Of a stretch of 64,000 nt of DNA, positions 46,186 to 55,289 are shown piece after piece. Within the stretch, counting starts at the first letter, position 1. The number at the start of each line of letters is the position of its first letter. The position numbers were made by a program, and so were the translations under genes. Below the pieces are notes generated by a model. It did no database searches. It had not been told where the DNA came from and saw nothing but the letters and a program-made list of their open reading frames with translations. Source of the DNA: Bacillaceae bacterium (GTDB lineage: Bacteria > Bacillota > Bacilli > Bacillales > Alkalibacillaceae); the NCBI GenBank assembly GCA_017656265.1, contig JACDOD010000013.1, positions 19,650-83,649 on the forward strand, in the 5' to 3' direction.

Positions 46186-47724
46186 ATGGCAAACAAACGG
46201 GCCCTGATCAGTGTGTCGAATAAACAGGGCGTAGTGGAATTTGCAAAAGGTCTAGAAGCCTTAGGAGTTGAGATTATTTCAACTGGCGGAACAAAAAGTC
46301 TGCTGGAAGAAGAAGGGGTGGCTGTCAAAAGCGTATCGGATGTGACGGGCTTTCCGGAAATTTTGGACGGCCGTGTGAAGACTCTTCATCCTGCCATTCA
46401 TGGTGGACTTCTGGCAGTACGTGATTCAGAAAAGCATCAGCAGCAGCTTGAGGAACAGCAAATCACACCTATTGATCTGGTTGTTGTAAACCTATATCCA
46501 TTTAAAGAAACCATTTCAAAACGGGATGTTACGTTTGAAGATGCTATTGAAAACATCGACATTGGCGGTCCGACCATGCTGCGGTCTGCGGCGAAAAATC
46601 ATGAGTATGTCACGGTAGTCGTGGATCCGGAAGATTATGACCGGGTACTGGATGCGCTTAAACAGGGGGACGTATCCAGAGAAGACCGCCGCCGTCTCGC
46701 AGCAAAAGTGTTCCGTCATACAGCCAATTATGATGCGATGATTTCTAAATACTTAACCGAACAGACTGGTGAAGAGTGGCCGGAAAACTTCACGGTTACC
46801 TATGAAAAGGCACAGGATCTTCGCTATGGGGAAAACCCTCATCAACAGGCTGCGTTCTACAAAGATCCATTTATCACAAAGGGATCGATTGCATCCAGCA
46901 AACAGCTGAATGGAAAAGCCTTATCCTATAATAACATCAATGATGCGGATGCCGCTCTGGCTATTGTGAAAGAATTCAAGGAGCCGGCTGCTGTTGCGAT
47001 CAAACATACCAATCCATGTGGGGTTGGAACCGGTGAAACCTTGATTGAAGCCTATGAACGGGCCTATGAAGCAGATCCTGTTTCCATCTTTGGGGGAATT
47101 GTAGCCGTCAACCGAGAAGTAGATGAACAGACAGCCCTGAAAATGAAAGAAATTTTCCTGGAAATTATTCTTGCACCATCTTTCAGCGAACAGGCTCTGG
47201 ACATTCTCAAGCAGAAAAAGAATCTGCGCCTGCTGGAAGTAGATTTAAGCGAAACGGAAGCAAAGCCGGAACGCAAGCTGACTTCTGTCCATGGCGGAGT
47301 GCTGATTCAGGAAGAAGATCGATATACGCTAGATCAGGCGGAAATCTCCATTCCAACGAAGCGGGAGCCGACAGATAAAGAATGGGAAGACTTAAAACTG
47401 GCGTGGAAAATTGTGAAACATGTGAAATCCAACGCCATACTGCTGGCGAAAGATCAGATGACAATTGGCGTTGGTGCTGGTCAGATGAACCGGGTTGGAG
47501 CTGCTAAAATTGCGGTGGAACAGGCCGGTGACAAGGTGAAAGGGGCAGTGATGGCTTCGGATGCCTTTTTCCCAATGGACGACACGGTAGAATTAGCCGG
47601 AAAAGCTGGTATTACAGCCATTATTCAGCCAGGGGGCTCTATCCGTGATGAAGACTCGATTAAAAAAGCGGATGAATACGGAATCGCCATGGTATTTACC
47701 GGAGTTCGCCATTTTAAACATTAA
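46186..47724 (+). CDS. purH: Bifunctional AICAR transformylase/IMP cyclohydrolase
   Basis: PurH (512 aa) does the last two steps to IMP. The N-terminal cyclohydrolase has an MGS-like fold (residues about 1-130: [22 protein letters not shown]). The transformylase follows, with the KHTNPCG active-site motif and the Lys-His pair. AAGGAGCGG precedes the ATG. Its substrate AICAR accumulates when 10-formyl-THF is short, which is the condition read by the riboswitch before folD. Confidence 0.98.
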   Translation: MANKRALISVSNKQGVVEFAKGLEALGVEIISTGGTKSLLEEEGVAVKSVSDVTGFPEILDGRVKTLHPAIHGGLLAVRDSEKHQQQLEEQQITPIDLVVVNLYPFKETISKRDVTFEDAIENIDIGGPTMLRSAAKNHEYVTVVVDPEDYDRVLDALKQGDVSREDRRRLAAKVFRHTANYDAMISKYLTEQTGEEWPENFTVTYEKAQDLRYGENPHQQAAFYKDPFITKGSIASSKQLNGKALSYNNINDADAALAIVKEFKEPAAVAIKHTNPCGVGTGETLIEAYERAYEADPVSIFGGIVAVNREVDEQTALKMKEIFLEIILAPSFSEQALDILKQKKNLRLLEVDLSETEAKPERKLTSVHGGVLIQEEDRYTLDQAEISIPTKREPTDKEWEDLKLAWKIVKHVKSNAILLAKDQMTIGVGAGQMNRVGAAKIAVEQAGDKVKGAVMASDAFFPMDDTVELAGKAGITAIIQPGGSIRDEDSIKKADEYGIAMVFTGVRHFKH

Positions 47725-48996
<1,272 letters not shown>

Positions 48997-49019
48997 ATCA
49001 TACAATAAAAAAAATCATG

Positions 49020-49105
49020 TTTGACAGCGCAGTGACTGACGACTTTCAAGTGGAATAGACCATGAGGGAGCTGCGTGCAGGAAAAAGCCGGTCGTCTGGG
49101 CAGGG
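49020..49105 (+). promoter_or_regulatory. ZTP (pfl) riboswitch upstream of folD
   Basis: The 173-nt gap between purD and folD holds the pfl-motif landmarks: GTGACTGAC (49032-49040), then GAGGGAGCTGCGTGC, then GCCGGTCGTCTGGGCA just before the terminator. The class binds ZTP/ZMP and turns on folate and purine genes, folD being a common target. Recognition is by sequence landmarks from memory; no covariance search was possible. Confidence 0.88.
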
Positions 49106-49146
49106 GTTCTCTCAAAAGCTTGCTGAGCTTTTGAGCTTCCCCTTTT
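49103..49146 (+). terminator. Terminator of the ZTP riboswitch expression platform
   Basis: CTCAAAAGCT (49111-49120) pairs with AGCTTTTGAG (49126-49135), and outer GGGG (49103-49106) pairs with CCCC (49139-49142), followed by TTTT. The outer arm overlaps the end of the aptamer, giving a simple switch between aptamer and terminator. Confidence 0.85.
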
Positions 49147-49169
49147 GATTTAATCAGGAGGGAAAAGGA

Positions 49170-50042
49170 ATGGAAAATCCAATCATTCTGGACGGAAGAA
49201 AAGTTGCTCAGGACGTAAAAGATCGTTTAAAGCCTCGTGTGGAGTATTTAAAAAAGCAGGGGATCATCCCATGTCTTGCTACCATTCTAGTAGGAAATGA
49301 TCCTTCTTCAGCTACTTATGTGCGCATGAAAGGAAATGCCTGTGAGCGATTGGGTATTCGCTCCAGGCGGATTCATTTACCGGAAGAAACCACAACAGAA
49401 GAGCTTTTACATGTCATTCATGATCTAAACGAAGACAATTCTGTACACGGAATCTTATTACAGCACCCAGTTCCAGAACACATCGATGAACGGGCAGCCT
49501 TTGAAGCGATTCACATTGATAAAGACGTGGATGGCGTCACAAGTCTTGGGTTTGGCCAGACTGCCTTTAAATTTGGGCGTTATCCATCCTGCACACCAGC
49601 TGCGATTATTCAAATTCTCGATTATTATCAGTTGCCAATCGAAGGGAAATATGCAGTGGTGGTTGGAAGAAGTCCAATTCTGGGAAAACCTGTATCGATG
49701 ATGCTATTAAACCGCAACGCAACCGTAACAACTTGCCACTCTAAAACTCAAAACCTGCCTGACATTGTTCGTCAGGCCGATATCGTCGTAGCCGCAGTAG
49801 GCAAACCGAACTTTATTAAGGGAGAATGGATTAAAGAAGGCGCCGTTGTACTGGATGCCGGCTACAATGAAGGCAACATTGGCGATGCAGACTATGAAAC
49901 GTGCCTGCCCCGTTCCAGTGCCATAACACCTGTACCAGGAGGCGTAGGACCGGTAACGATTTCCATGCTGCTTAAACACACCGTAGACGCAGCAGAAGCC
50001 AAACTTGCTGAACAAAATCATGATCAAGTGTCGAATGCCTAA
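49170..50042 (+). CDS. folD: Methylene-THF dehydrogenase/methenyl-THF cyclohydrolase
   Basis: FolD (290 aa) interconverts 5,10-methylene-THF and 10-formyl-THF with NADP. Catalytic residues Y50, K54, Q98 and D121 are all present. The nucleotide-binding GRSPILGKPVS and the C-terminal TPVPGGVGPVTI are also there. Some usually fixed positions differ (LLQHPVP where most read VQLPLP), so it may be a second, purine-associated FolD. AGGAGGG precedes the ATG. It makes the formyl donor used by PurN and PurH. Confidence 0.94.
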   Translation: MENPIILDGRKVAQDVKDRLKPRVEYLKKQGIIPCLATILVGNDPSSATYVRMKGNACERLGIRSRRIHLPEETTTEELLHVIHDLNEDNSVHGILLQHPVPEHIDERAAFEAIHIDKDVDGVTSLGFGQTAFKFGRYPSCTPAAIIQILDYYQLPIEGKYAVVVGRSPILGKPVSMMLLNRNATVTTCHSKTQNLPDIVRQADIVVAAVGKPNFIKGEWIKEGAVVLDAGYNEGNIGDADYETCLPRSSAITPVPGGVGPVTISMLLKHTVDAAEAKLAEQNHDQVSNA

Positions 50043-50054
50043 GTAGAGTTCATG

Positions 50055-50129
50055 ATGATTCTGCTTATAGATGAGTGATGATCATTACAGGAAAAAGATT
50101 TCGTTTTTATTTTTTAAAAGCAGAATCAT
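50055..50129. repeat. 12-bp inverted repeat downstream of folD
   Basis: ATGATTCTGCTT (50055-50066) and its exact complement (50118-50129) enclose 51 bp with a further A5/T5 pairing. It lies between the folD stop and the folD terminator. It may be a small intergenic element or an mRNA 3' structure. Confidence 0.6.
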
Positions 50130-50141
50130 AGAATAAAGATG

Positions 50142-50182
50142 GGCTGTCTCTTCAGACAATGTTGTCTGAGAGACAGCCTTTT
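50142..50182 (+). terminator. Intrinsic terminator after folD
   Basis: A long stem (50142-50159 with 50162-50178, one bulged T) with a two-base tip is followed by TTTT. It closes the folD transcript before the convergent prfC gene. Confidence 0.9.
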
Positions 50183-50259
50183 CATTTACAAAATCGACTC
50201 TATATAAAGCTGCAAAACCTGCTGGATAGCAGAATATTATTCGGGCGTATATACATTAA

Positions 50260-50285
50260 CCCTGGAACATATCATCGTTCCAGGG
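50260..50285 (-). terminator. Hairpin at the 3' end of prfC
   Basis: CCCTGGAAC (50260-50268) pairs perfectly with GTTCCAGGG (50277-50285). It is placed to end prfC on the minus strand, though only a weak T-rich stretch follows in that direction. Confidence 0.6.
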
Positions 50286-50328
50286 TTTCATCTGCTCGAA
50301 TAAATGGTTTGCTAACGGCCAAGTACTT

Positions 50329-51930
50329 TTATTTCCTGCTCGACTCCGGTACATTCGCTGGCGTATCAGACAGTTCAATATCCGGATTATGATCTAAGAA
50401 CCAGTTAAGCGAAAATTCATTTTTAAACAGGAGTACCGGCCGGCCCCGGTAATCATGAATCAGCATCCGGGTGTCGCTTCGGGTATCTTTTTCGGGCACT
50501 TCCCCTTTTACGACCCAGCGGGCCAGCTGATAGGGCCAGCGTTCCATTAATAAATCAACACCATATTCGTGCTCCATACGGTAAAGGAATACGTCAAACT
50601 GGAGCTGTCCAACTGCACCCAAAATCGTTTCTTCAAACTTTGGCGTGCGGTAAACCTGAATGGCACCTTCCTGGGCCAACTGCTCAATTCCCTTTACATA
50701 TTGCTTATGTTTCATCGCATTTTTCGGGCGGATTTTGGCAAAGTGCTCCGGCGGGAACATCGGGAGGCGGCCAAAATCAAAGGTGTTTTTGCTTCCGCAG
50801 ATGGTATCCCCGATTTGGTAAACTCCCGGATCATACAGTCCGACGATATCCCCTGCATAGGCTTCTTCCACAGCGGCTCTTGAATCTGCAAAAAATTGCT
50901 GGGGCTGGGACAGTTTCATCGATTTTCCGGTGCGGTGAAGCCAGGTTTCCATGCCCTTTTCAAATTTTCCGGAACAGATCCGCATAAAGGCAACCCGGTC
51001 CCGGTGTGCCGGGTCCATGTTCGCCTGAATTTTGAAAATAAATCCGGAAAATTCCTGGTCATCTGGATGAACCGTTCCTTTTGAGGATTGACGGCTTGCC
51101 GGCTGGGGCGCCATTCGTAAAAAGTGCTTCAAAAACGTCGGAACCCCAAAGCTGGAAATGGCACTTCCGAAAAAGACGGGTGTCTGCTTTCCCTTCATGA
51201 CCGCATCCAAATCAAAAGGATTGCCCGCTTCATCCAATAGCATTAAATCCTCAATGAGCTGGTCGATGGTGGTTTCATCGCTATGACTCGAAAGATGAGT
51301 CCTCAGCTCATCGTAGTCGTTCACATCCTGAGATGATTGTTCTTTCTTTTCATCACCGCAGTATTCAATGGTTTTGTCGAAGCGGTCATAAACACCCCGG
51401 AATGTGGGCCCCATACCAATCGGGTAGTTCATTGGAGTGGATTCAATGCCCAGTACTTCTTCAATTTCTTCAAATAACTCAAGAGGTTCTTTTCCATGAC
51501 GGTCCAATTTATTAATAAACGTAAATATTGGGATGCCCCGTTCACTGCAGACCTTAAATAATTTAATGGTCTGGGGCTCCACACCTTTCGCAACGTCGAG
51601 AATCATGACAACACTGTCTACGGCCATCAGTGTGCGGTAGGTGTCTTCACTGAAATCCTGGTGTCCGGGTGTATCTAAAATGTTTATTTTATAGCCTTCG
51701 TATTCAAATTGCATCACACTGGATGTCACAGAGATTCCCCGCTGTTTTTCAAGCTCCATCCAGTCAGAGGTGGCAAACTTAGCTGATTTTTTTGCTTTTA
51801 CAGACCCGGCAGTGCGGATCGCTCCTCCTAATAGGAGCATTTTTTCTGTTAATGTTGTTTTACCGGCGTCCGGATGTGAAATAATCGCAAATGTCCGCCG
51901 TTTATTGACTTCACGCTGTAAATCGTTCAT
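50329..51930 (-). CDS. prfC: Peptide chain release factor 3
   Basis: RF3 (533 aa) is a GTPase that speeds release of RF1/RF2 after termination. G1 SHPDAGKTTL, switch GISVTSSVMQF, DTPGHQDF and NKLDR are present, and FGSAISSFGVP and the C-terminal RFQ-type domains follow. GAAAGGGAT precedes the ATG on the minus strand. It stands alone between convergent folD and divergent rplM. B. subtilis lacks prfC at this position, so this is part of the rearranged segment. Confidence 0.96.
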   Translation of the reverse strand: MNDLQREVNKRRTFAIISHPDAGKTTLTEKMLLLGGAIRTAGSVKAKKSAKFATSDWMELEKQRGISVTSSVMQFEYEGYKINILDTPGHQDFSEDTYRTLMAVDSVVMILDVAKGVEPQTIKLFKVCSERGIPIFTFINKLDRHGKEPLELFEEIEEVLGIESTPMNYPIGMGPTFRGVYDRFDKTIEYCGDEKKEQSSQDVNDYDELRTHLSSHSDETTIDQLIEDLMLLDEAGNPFDLDAVMKGKQTPVFFGSAISSFGVPTFLKHFLRMAPQPASRQSSKGTVHPDDQEFSGFIFKIQANMDPAHRDRVAFMRICSGKFEKGMETWLHRTGKSMKLSQPQQFFADSRAAVEEAYAGDIVGLYDPGVYQIGDTICGSKNTFDFGRLPMFPPEHFAKIRPKNAMKHKQYVKGIEQLAQEGAIQVYRTPKFEETILGAVGQLQFDVFLYRMEHEYGVDLLMERWPYQLARWVVKGEVPEKDTRSDTRMLIHDYRGRPVLLFKNEFSLNWFLDHNPDIELSDTPANVPESSRK

Positions 51931-52161
51931 ATTCTATCCCTTTCTCTGATCGAATTATTCCATTTTATACGTTACCACAAATGACGAGTTTCTGTATGGG
52001 TAAAATGCGAGGTTTTTTAAGAAGCATGATATATCTAATCAGACTTTGAAACGGGAGATACAATTATTTCCTATATTATTATGAAACACAAAGGTTCATG
52101 GTATAATAGATAACAGCATAAATAAAAATGACAACTTCAGCAACCTTTTCAGCAAAACACC

Positions 52162-52189
52162 TTGACAGCAATGGATTAAATATTATAAT
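52162..52189 (+). promoter_or_regulatory. Sigma-A promoter of rplM-rpsI
   Basis: TTGACA (52162-52167) and TATAAT (52184-52189) are 16 bp apart. A second candidate, an extended -10 TGGTATAAT at 52099-52107, lies upstream with a poor -35. rplM keeps its own promoter, so its separation from truA by the purine block need not affect expression. Confidence 0.82.
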
Positions 52190-52207
52190 ATATCCTATGG
52201 CATTTTA

Positions 52208-52256
52208 TTATCATATCCACGATTAGCCCCGGAAACTATTCGTGTTGATATAATTA
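52208..52256 (+). promoter_or_regulatory. L13 leader RNA
   Basis: CACGATTAG (52218-52226) pairs with CTATTCGTG (52236-52244, one mismatch), extended by ATATC/GATAT outside. This compact hairpin just after the promoter and before rplM fits the L13 leader of bacilli, thought to be bound by L13. It is assigned by position and fold only. Confidence 0.55.
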
Positions 52257-52293
52257 TGTTCGTTGAGTAAAAGAATTAGGAGGGAAACCGATC

Positions 52294-52731
52294 ATGCGCA
52301 CAACTTTCATGGCAAATGAGAACAATGTTGAGCGTAAGTGGTATGTTGTGGATGCAGAAGGCCAGACACTTGGTCGCCTTGCCAGTGAAGTAGCTGCCAT
52401 CCTACGCGGCAAACATAAACCGACTTATACGCCACATGTAGATACAGGAGATCACGTCATTGTTATTAATGCTGACAAAGTACATCTGACTGGTAAAAAA
52501 CTTGAGCAGAAAATGTATTACCGCCACTCTAATTATCCAGGCGGTTTGAAACAGCGTACGGCTAATGAAATGCGTACAAACTATCCTGAGCAAATGATTG
52601 AACTGGCTGTTAAAGGCATGCTTCCAAAAGGAACACTTGGACGTAAAATGGCGAAAAAACTGCATGTTTACAGAGGTTCTGAACATAAGCACCAGGCACA
52701 AAAACCGGAAGTTTACGAGCTTCGCGGATAA
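52294..52731 (+). CDS. rplM: 50S ribosomal protein L13
   Basis: L13 (145 aa) is an early 50S assembly protein. [22 protein letters not shown] and the C-terminal [27 protein letters not shown] are conserved. The [11 protein letters not shown] start parallels the B. subtilis MRTTPMAN form; TTAGGAGGG precedes the first ATG. rpsI follows after 21 nt. Confidence 0.98.
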   Translation: MRTTFMANENNVERKWYVVDAEGQTLGRLASEVAAILRGKHKPTYTPHVDTGDHVIVINADKVHLTGKKLEQKMYYRHSNYPGGLKQRTANEMRTNYPEQMIELAVKGMLPKGTLGRKMAKKLHVYRGSEHKHQAQKPEVYELRG

Positions 52732-52752
52732 TTAAGAAGGAGGTAGACAAGA

Positions 52753-53145
52753 GTGGCACAAGTACAATACTACGGTACCGGACGCCGTAAAAACTCAGTG
52801 GCTCGTGTACGTCTAGTCCCAGGTAATGGACGTGTAATCGTAAATAATCGTGATGCTGAAGAATATTTTCCATTTGAAACCCTTCGTCGTATTATTAACC
52901 AGCCATTAGAAGTAACGGAAACAGCTGGAAGCTACGACGTTCTTGTAAAAGTTCATGGTGGCGGATTTTCAGGTCAGGCAGGTGCAATCCGTTTAGGAAT
53001 TGCCCGTGCTCTATTAGAAGCGGATCCTGATTACCGTTCCGTACTTAAAAAAGAAGGACTGCTTACTCGTGACGCACGTGTGAAAGAGCGTAAGAAATAC
53101 GGTCTTAAAGGCGCTCGTCGTGCTCCACAGTTTTCGAAGCGTTAA
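52753..53145 (+). CDS. rpsI: 30S ribosomal protein S9
   Basis: S9 (130 aa) contacts P-site tRNA with its C-terminal SKR tail, which is intact (RRAPQFSKR). [21 protein letters not shown] begins the fold. The start is GTG after AAGGAGGTAG. The 3' end of rpsI is followed by a terminator and then the integrase remnant, so the gene itself was not disrupted. Confidence 0.98.
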   Translation: MAQVQYYGTGRRKNSVARVRLVPGNGRVIVNNRDAEEYFPFETLRRIINQPLEVTETAGSYDVLVKVHGGGFSGQAGAIRLGIARALLEADPDYRSVLKKEGLLTRDARVKERKKYGLKGARRAPQFSKR

Positions 53146-53160
53146 TTATCAACATTTCAA

Positions 53161-53195
53161 AGGCTCTCAAGCATTTTGCTTGGGGGTCTTTTTTA
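53161..53195 (+). terminator. Intrinsic terminator after rpsI
   Basis: A 13-bp stem (53161-53173 with 53177-53189, several G-T pairs) with a TTT tip runs into a T-run to about 53195. Confidence 0.85.
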
Positions 53196-53212
53196 TTAAC
53201 TGAAATCACTTT

Positions 53213-53247
53213 TGACCACGAAATTATTTTATGACCACGATGACCAC
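53213..53247. repeat. Three TGACCAC direct repeats beside the integrase remnant
   Basis: TGACCAC occurs at 53213-53219, 53232-53238 and 53241-53247, just beyond the stop codon of the minus-strand integrase remnant. This is where recombinase or excisionase arm sites and an attachment site usually lie. That link is inferred. Confidence 0.5.
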
Positions 53248-53250
53248 AAA

Positions 53251-53337
53251 TTATAGCTCCATGAACTTATTAAATTTTTCTGCCGTTTGTTCTCTCATAG
53301 TATCGGTAACATGGGTATAGATGTTATCGGGTGTCTT
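53251..53337 (-). pseudogene. 3' remnant of a tyrosine-recombinase integrase
   Basis: On the minus strand, the frame ending in TAA (53251-53253) reads a C-terminal tail containing IYTHVTDTMREQTAEKFNK and ending FMEL. This is the typical end of phage or ICE tyrosine recombinases, including the catalytic Tyr in YTHVT. Only about 28 codons are left; upstream, the frame loses similarity where the next ORF begins. It marks a past integration downstream of rpsI and a deletion that removed the rest of the element. Confidence 0.7.
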
Positions 53338-53707
53338 GGTTTGGTTCTTTGCTACAATGTTTTTTGTCTTATTTGGAGAACGTGTACTCTTTAGTCCTGG
53401 TACAGAAAACTTTATAACAAGTATTATATTATTAGTAATTGGAACTGGGCTTTTATTATGGGGTGTTACCTACGTTTATCTATTATTTGATAAATCAAAT
53501 AATGCACCATTAAAGTTTGGAATTATCGGCACTATAATTGGTTTATCCTTAGACACATTTTCTTTATCGAACCACTCTTTAGTTTTTCCAAAATTAGATG
53601 AGCCACAAGTTATTGCATTTACTGCGTGGATGTCTTTTGCTTATGCGTTATATTTATTTATTCCTGCAATGATAAATAAACAAAGAATAAAGCATCAAAA
53701 GGGATAG
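53321..53707 (+). CDS. Small membrane protein, DUF5367-like
   Basis: A 128-aa, AT-rich protein with four predicted membrane segments (about residues 4-20, 30-55, 64-82, 97-117). The sequence recalls the DUF5367 family of bacilli, of unknown function (FGIIGTIIGLSLDTFSLSNH). The ATG at 53321 lies inside the antisense of the integrase remnant and lacks a ribosome-binding site. The original 5' end has therefore probably been replaced at the junction, and the gene may not be translated efficiently. A terminator follows. Confidence 0.55.
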   Translation: MLSGVLVWFFATMFFVLFGERVLFSPGTENFITSIILLVIGTGLLLWGVTYVYLLFDKSNNAPLKFGIIGTIIGLSLDTFSLSNHSLVFPKLDEPQVIAFTAWMSFAYALYLFIPAMINKQRIKHQKG

Positions 53708-53732
53708 AATAAAACTATTTAAGTAAAGGAGG

Positions 53733-53764
53733 GCATTACCACAACAACGGTAATGCTTCTTTTG
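53733..53764 (+). terminator. Intrinsic terminator
   Basis: GCATTACC (53733-53740) pairs perfectly with GGTAATGC (53749-53756), followed by TTCTTTT. It ends the DUF5367-like gene. Confidence 0.8.
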
Positions 53765-53975
53765 TATGTATTGACCGTTAGTTCAACAAACGAATGGAAT
53801 TTTATGTTAAATTTAAATGAGGTGAGAAGGAGAGAGTAATGGAGTTTCTATTTGTATTTCTTATTTGTCCTATAATTGTCGTTGTAGCTTCAATAATTGG
53901 TTTTATAGTTTTAAAAAATATTTTTGTAGTGCCTTTAATAACAGTTCTCAAAGCGTTAATATTTTATGTGTTTAC

Positions 53976-54018
53976 ATCAAACCCTCTTTGCTGTTTCAGA
54001 CGGCAAAGAGGGTTTGAT
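53976..54018. repeat. 19-bp palindrome
   Basis: ATCAAACCCTCTTTGCTGT (53976-53994) pairs with 54000-54018 (one G-T) around a 5-nt loop. No T-run follows on either strand. It lies exactly where the DUF2651-like frame loses similarity, so it may mark a recombination scar. Confidence 0.7.
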
Positions 54019-54024
54019 CATGTT

Positions 54025-54052
54025 AAAGGCCAGCCCACCCGGACTGGCCTTT
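54025..54052 (-). terminator. Terminator of the moxR cluster
   Basis: AAAGGCCAG (54025-54033) pairs perfectly with CTGGCCTTT (54044-54052). The last bases overlap the stop codon of the DUF4129 gene on the minus strand. The A3/T3 ends make it usable in both directions. Confidence 0.7.
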
Positions 54053-55289
54053 AATGGCTATTGTCTTCCTTCTGGCTTAGAACCTGTGTTTTTAACTCTT
54101 CAAGGTTCTGTCTAAAATTTTCTATTTCTTCATCAGACAATGATTGCGCCCCGTACCGTACTTTTTGATAAGTACATACACTTTCCGGAGCCAATCCAAT
54201 ACGCTGAAACCATTCTTCAATCGTTTCTGAATAAAAACGTCCCAGTCCCTGCTCCCGGGTAAAATGTTCAAACTCATAGAACAATTTTCGGACAAGGTGA
54301 TCGGGCTTTTGCCGGAATTTTCTTCGGAAAAGCCCTCTTTTCCGCTGGATGGCTGAATCTCTCCCTCCAGGGAAAAATTCACGAATGATGGATCCTGATC
54401 GATCAGGAGAACTTATATAAATCGAAATTCTTTTCCGATAGAAATAATAGAAAACAGCGATGACGAACATCACAATAAGAGCTGCTCCCAACAGGGAAGA
54501 GTAATCAGCAATTGTCTGTGCAGCTTCAGCCAGACCGGATGTTTCCTGGTTTTCTGGTACTGGATCTTTGAGATCATCAATTTGGATATCCATATTCTGG
54601 TTATTGGGTGAAGGCTCATTCTCATATTCATCCAGGCCAATCAGTTGATAAATTTGGTTGGCCAGCCATCCAGCTGTAATTAAAACAAATCCAGCCAGAA
54701 CCGAAAACCCATATTTGATGGGTTCGAAAATAAAATAGATAAGGATGCCGAGTACTATGACTAAACCTGTAAAGATAAGGGGGACTTTGCTTAAAGAAAA
54801 CCGGTTTTCTGATGATGTTTTCGGGATCATGGTCAGATGCTTCAGCATATATCCGAAAATGATCATTCCGAACTGAATAACTGCAAGAAGGATCGGGACC
54901 CTCTCCCCTGTGAATACATATTCCAGAATGCCAATTGCAATCGTCAGAGACACGATTACCTTTTCGTTTTCCAGATCTCCGTGCTTCAAGTGTATAATCC
55001 AGCGCCATGCAATAAAATTTGCCATGGCCAGAGCCAGGATGAGGGGGAACTGCAAACCGTGCCAGAAGAAAATTCCGATCAGGGTGGCAAGGGCGATTAC
55101 AGGCGCATAAGTACTGATTCTTTCAGAAAATAATAGCAATAAAGAAGAAGCTGCTATAACAGCCAGGTAGCTCCAGACTGGCCCGATTTCCCCGGAAGGC
55201 AGATAAAACGGGATAATCAATAAGTAAAGAAATATCCCTTCGCCAATAAACTGATATATACGGCTGATGGTTAGATTAACGCTGTGCAT
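54051..55289 (-). CDS. Membrane protein with C-terminal DUF4129, lacking a transglutaminase core
   Basis: A 412-aa protein: about eight hydrophobic segments (residues about 10-230), a 45-residue acidic linker, one more membrane helix (YSSLLGAALIVMFVIAVFYYFY), then a cytoplasmic DUF4129-type tail (EFEHFTREQGLGRFYSETIEEWFQRIG). In B. subtilis YebA the same layout holds a transglutaminase core in the linker; here no Cys-His-Asp core is visible. AAGGAG lies 6 nt before ATG 55289. It overlaps the DUF58 gene by 14 nt and is last in the operon. Confidence 0.8.
   Translation of the reverse strand: MHSVNLTISRIYQFIGEGIFLYLLIIPFYLPSGEIGPVWSYLAVIAASSLLLLFSERISTYAPVIALATLIGIFFWHGLQFPLILALAMANFIAWRWIIHLKHGDLENEKVIVSLTIAIGILEYVFTGERVPILLAVIQFGMIIFGYMLKHLTMIPKTSSENRFSLSKVPLIFTGLVIVLGILIYFIFEPIKYGFSVLAGFVLITAGWLANQIYQLIGLDEYENEPSPNNQNMDIQIDDLKDPVPENQETSGLAEAAQTIADYSSLLGAALIVMFVIAVFYYFYRKRISIYISSPDRSGSIIREFFPGGRDSAIQRKRGLFRRKFRQKPDHLVRKLFYEFEHFTREQGLGRFYSETIEEWFQRIGLAPESVCTYQKVRYGAQSLSDEEIENFRQNLEELKTQVLSQKEDNSH

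Larger units (their letters stand above)
53839..54054 (+). pseudogene. Truncated small membrane protein, DUF2651-like
   Basis: The 71-codon frame starts well (GGTGAGAAGGAGAG before ATG) and its first 37 residues (MEFLFVFLICPIIVVVASII, then GFIVLKNIFVVPLITV) recall DUF2651-type two- to three-helix membrane proteins. After about residue 45 it runs into the 19-bp palindrome and the bidirectional terminator and ends in a basic, non-membrane tail. The C-terminal half of the family appears lost. I treat it as a 3'-truncated gene. Confidence 0.5.
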
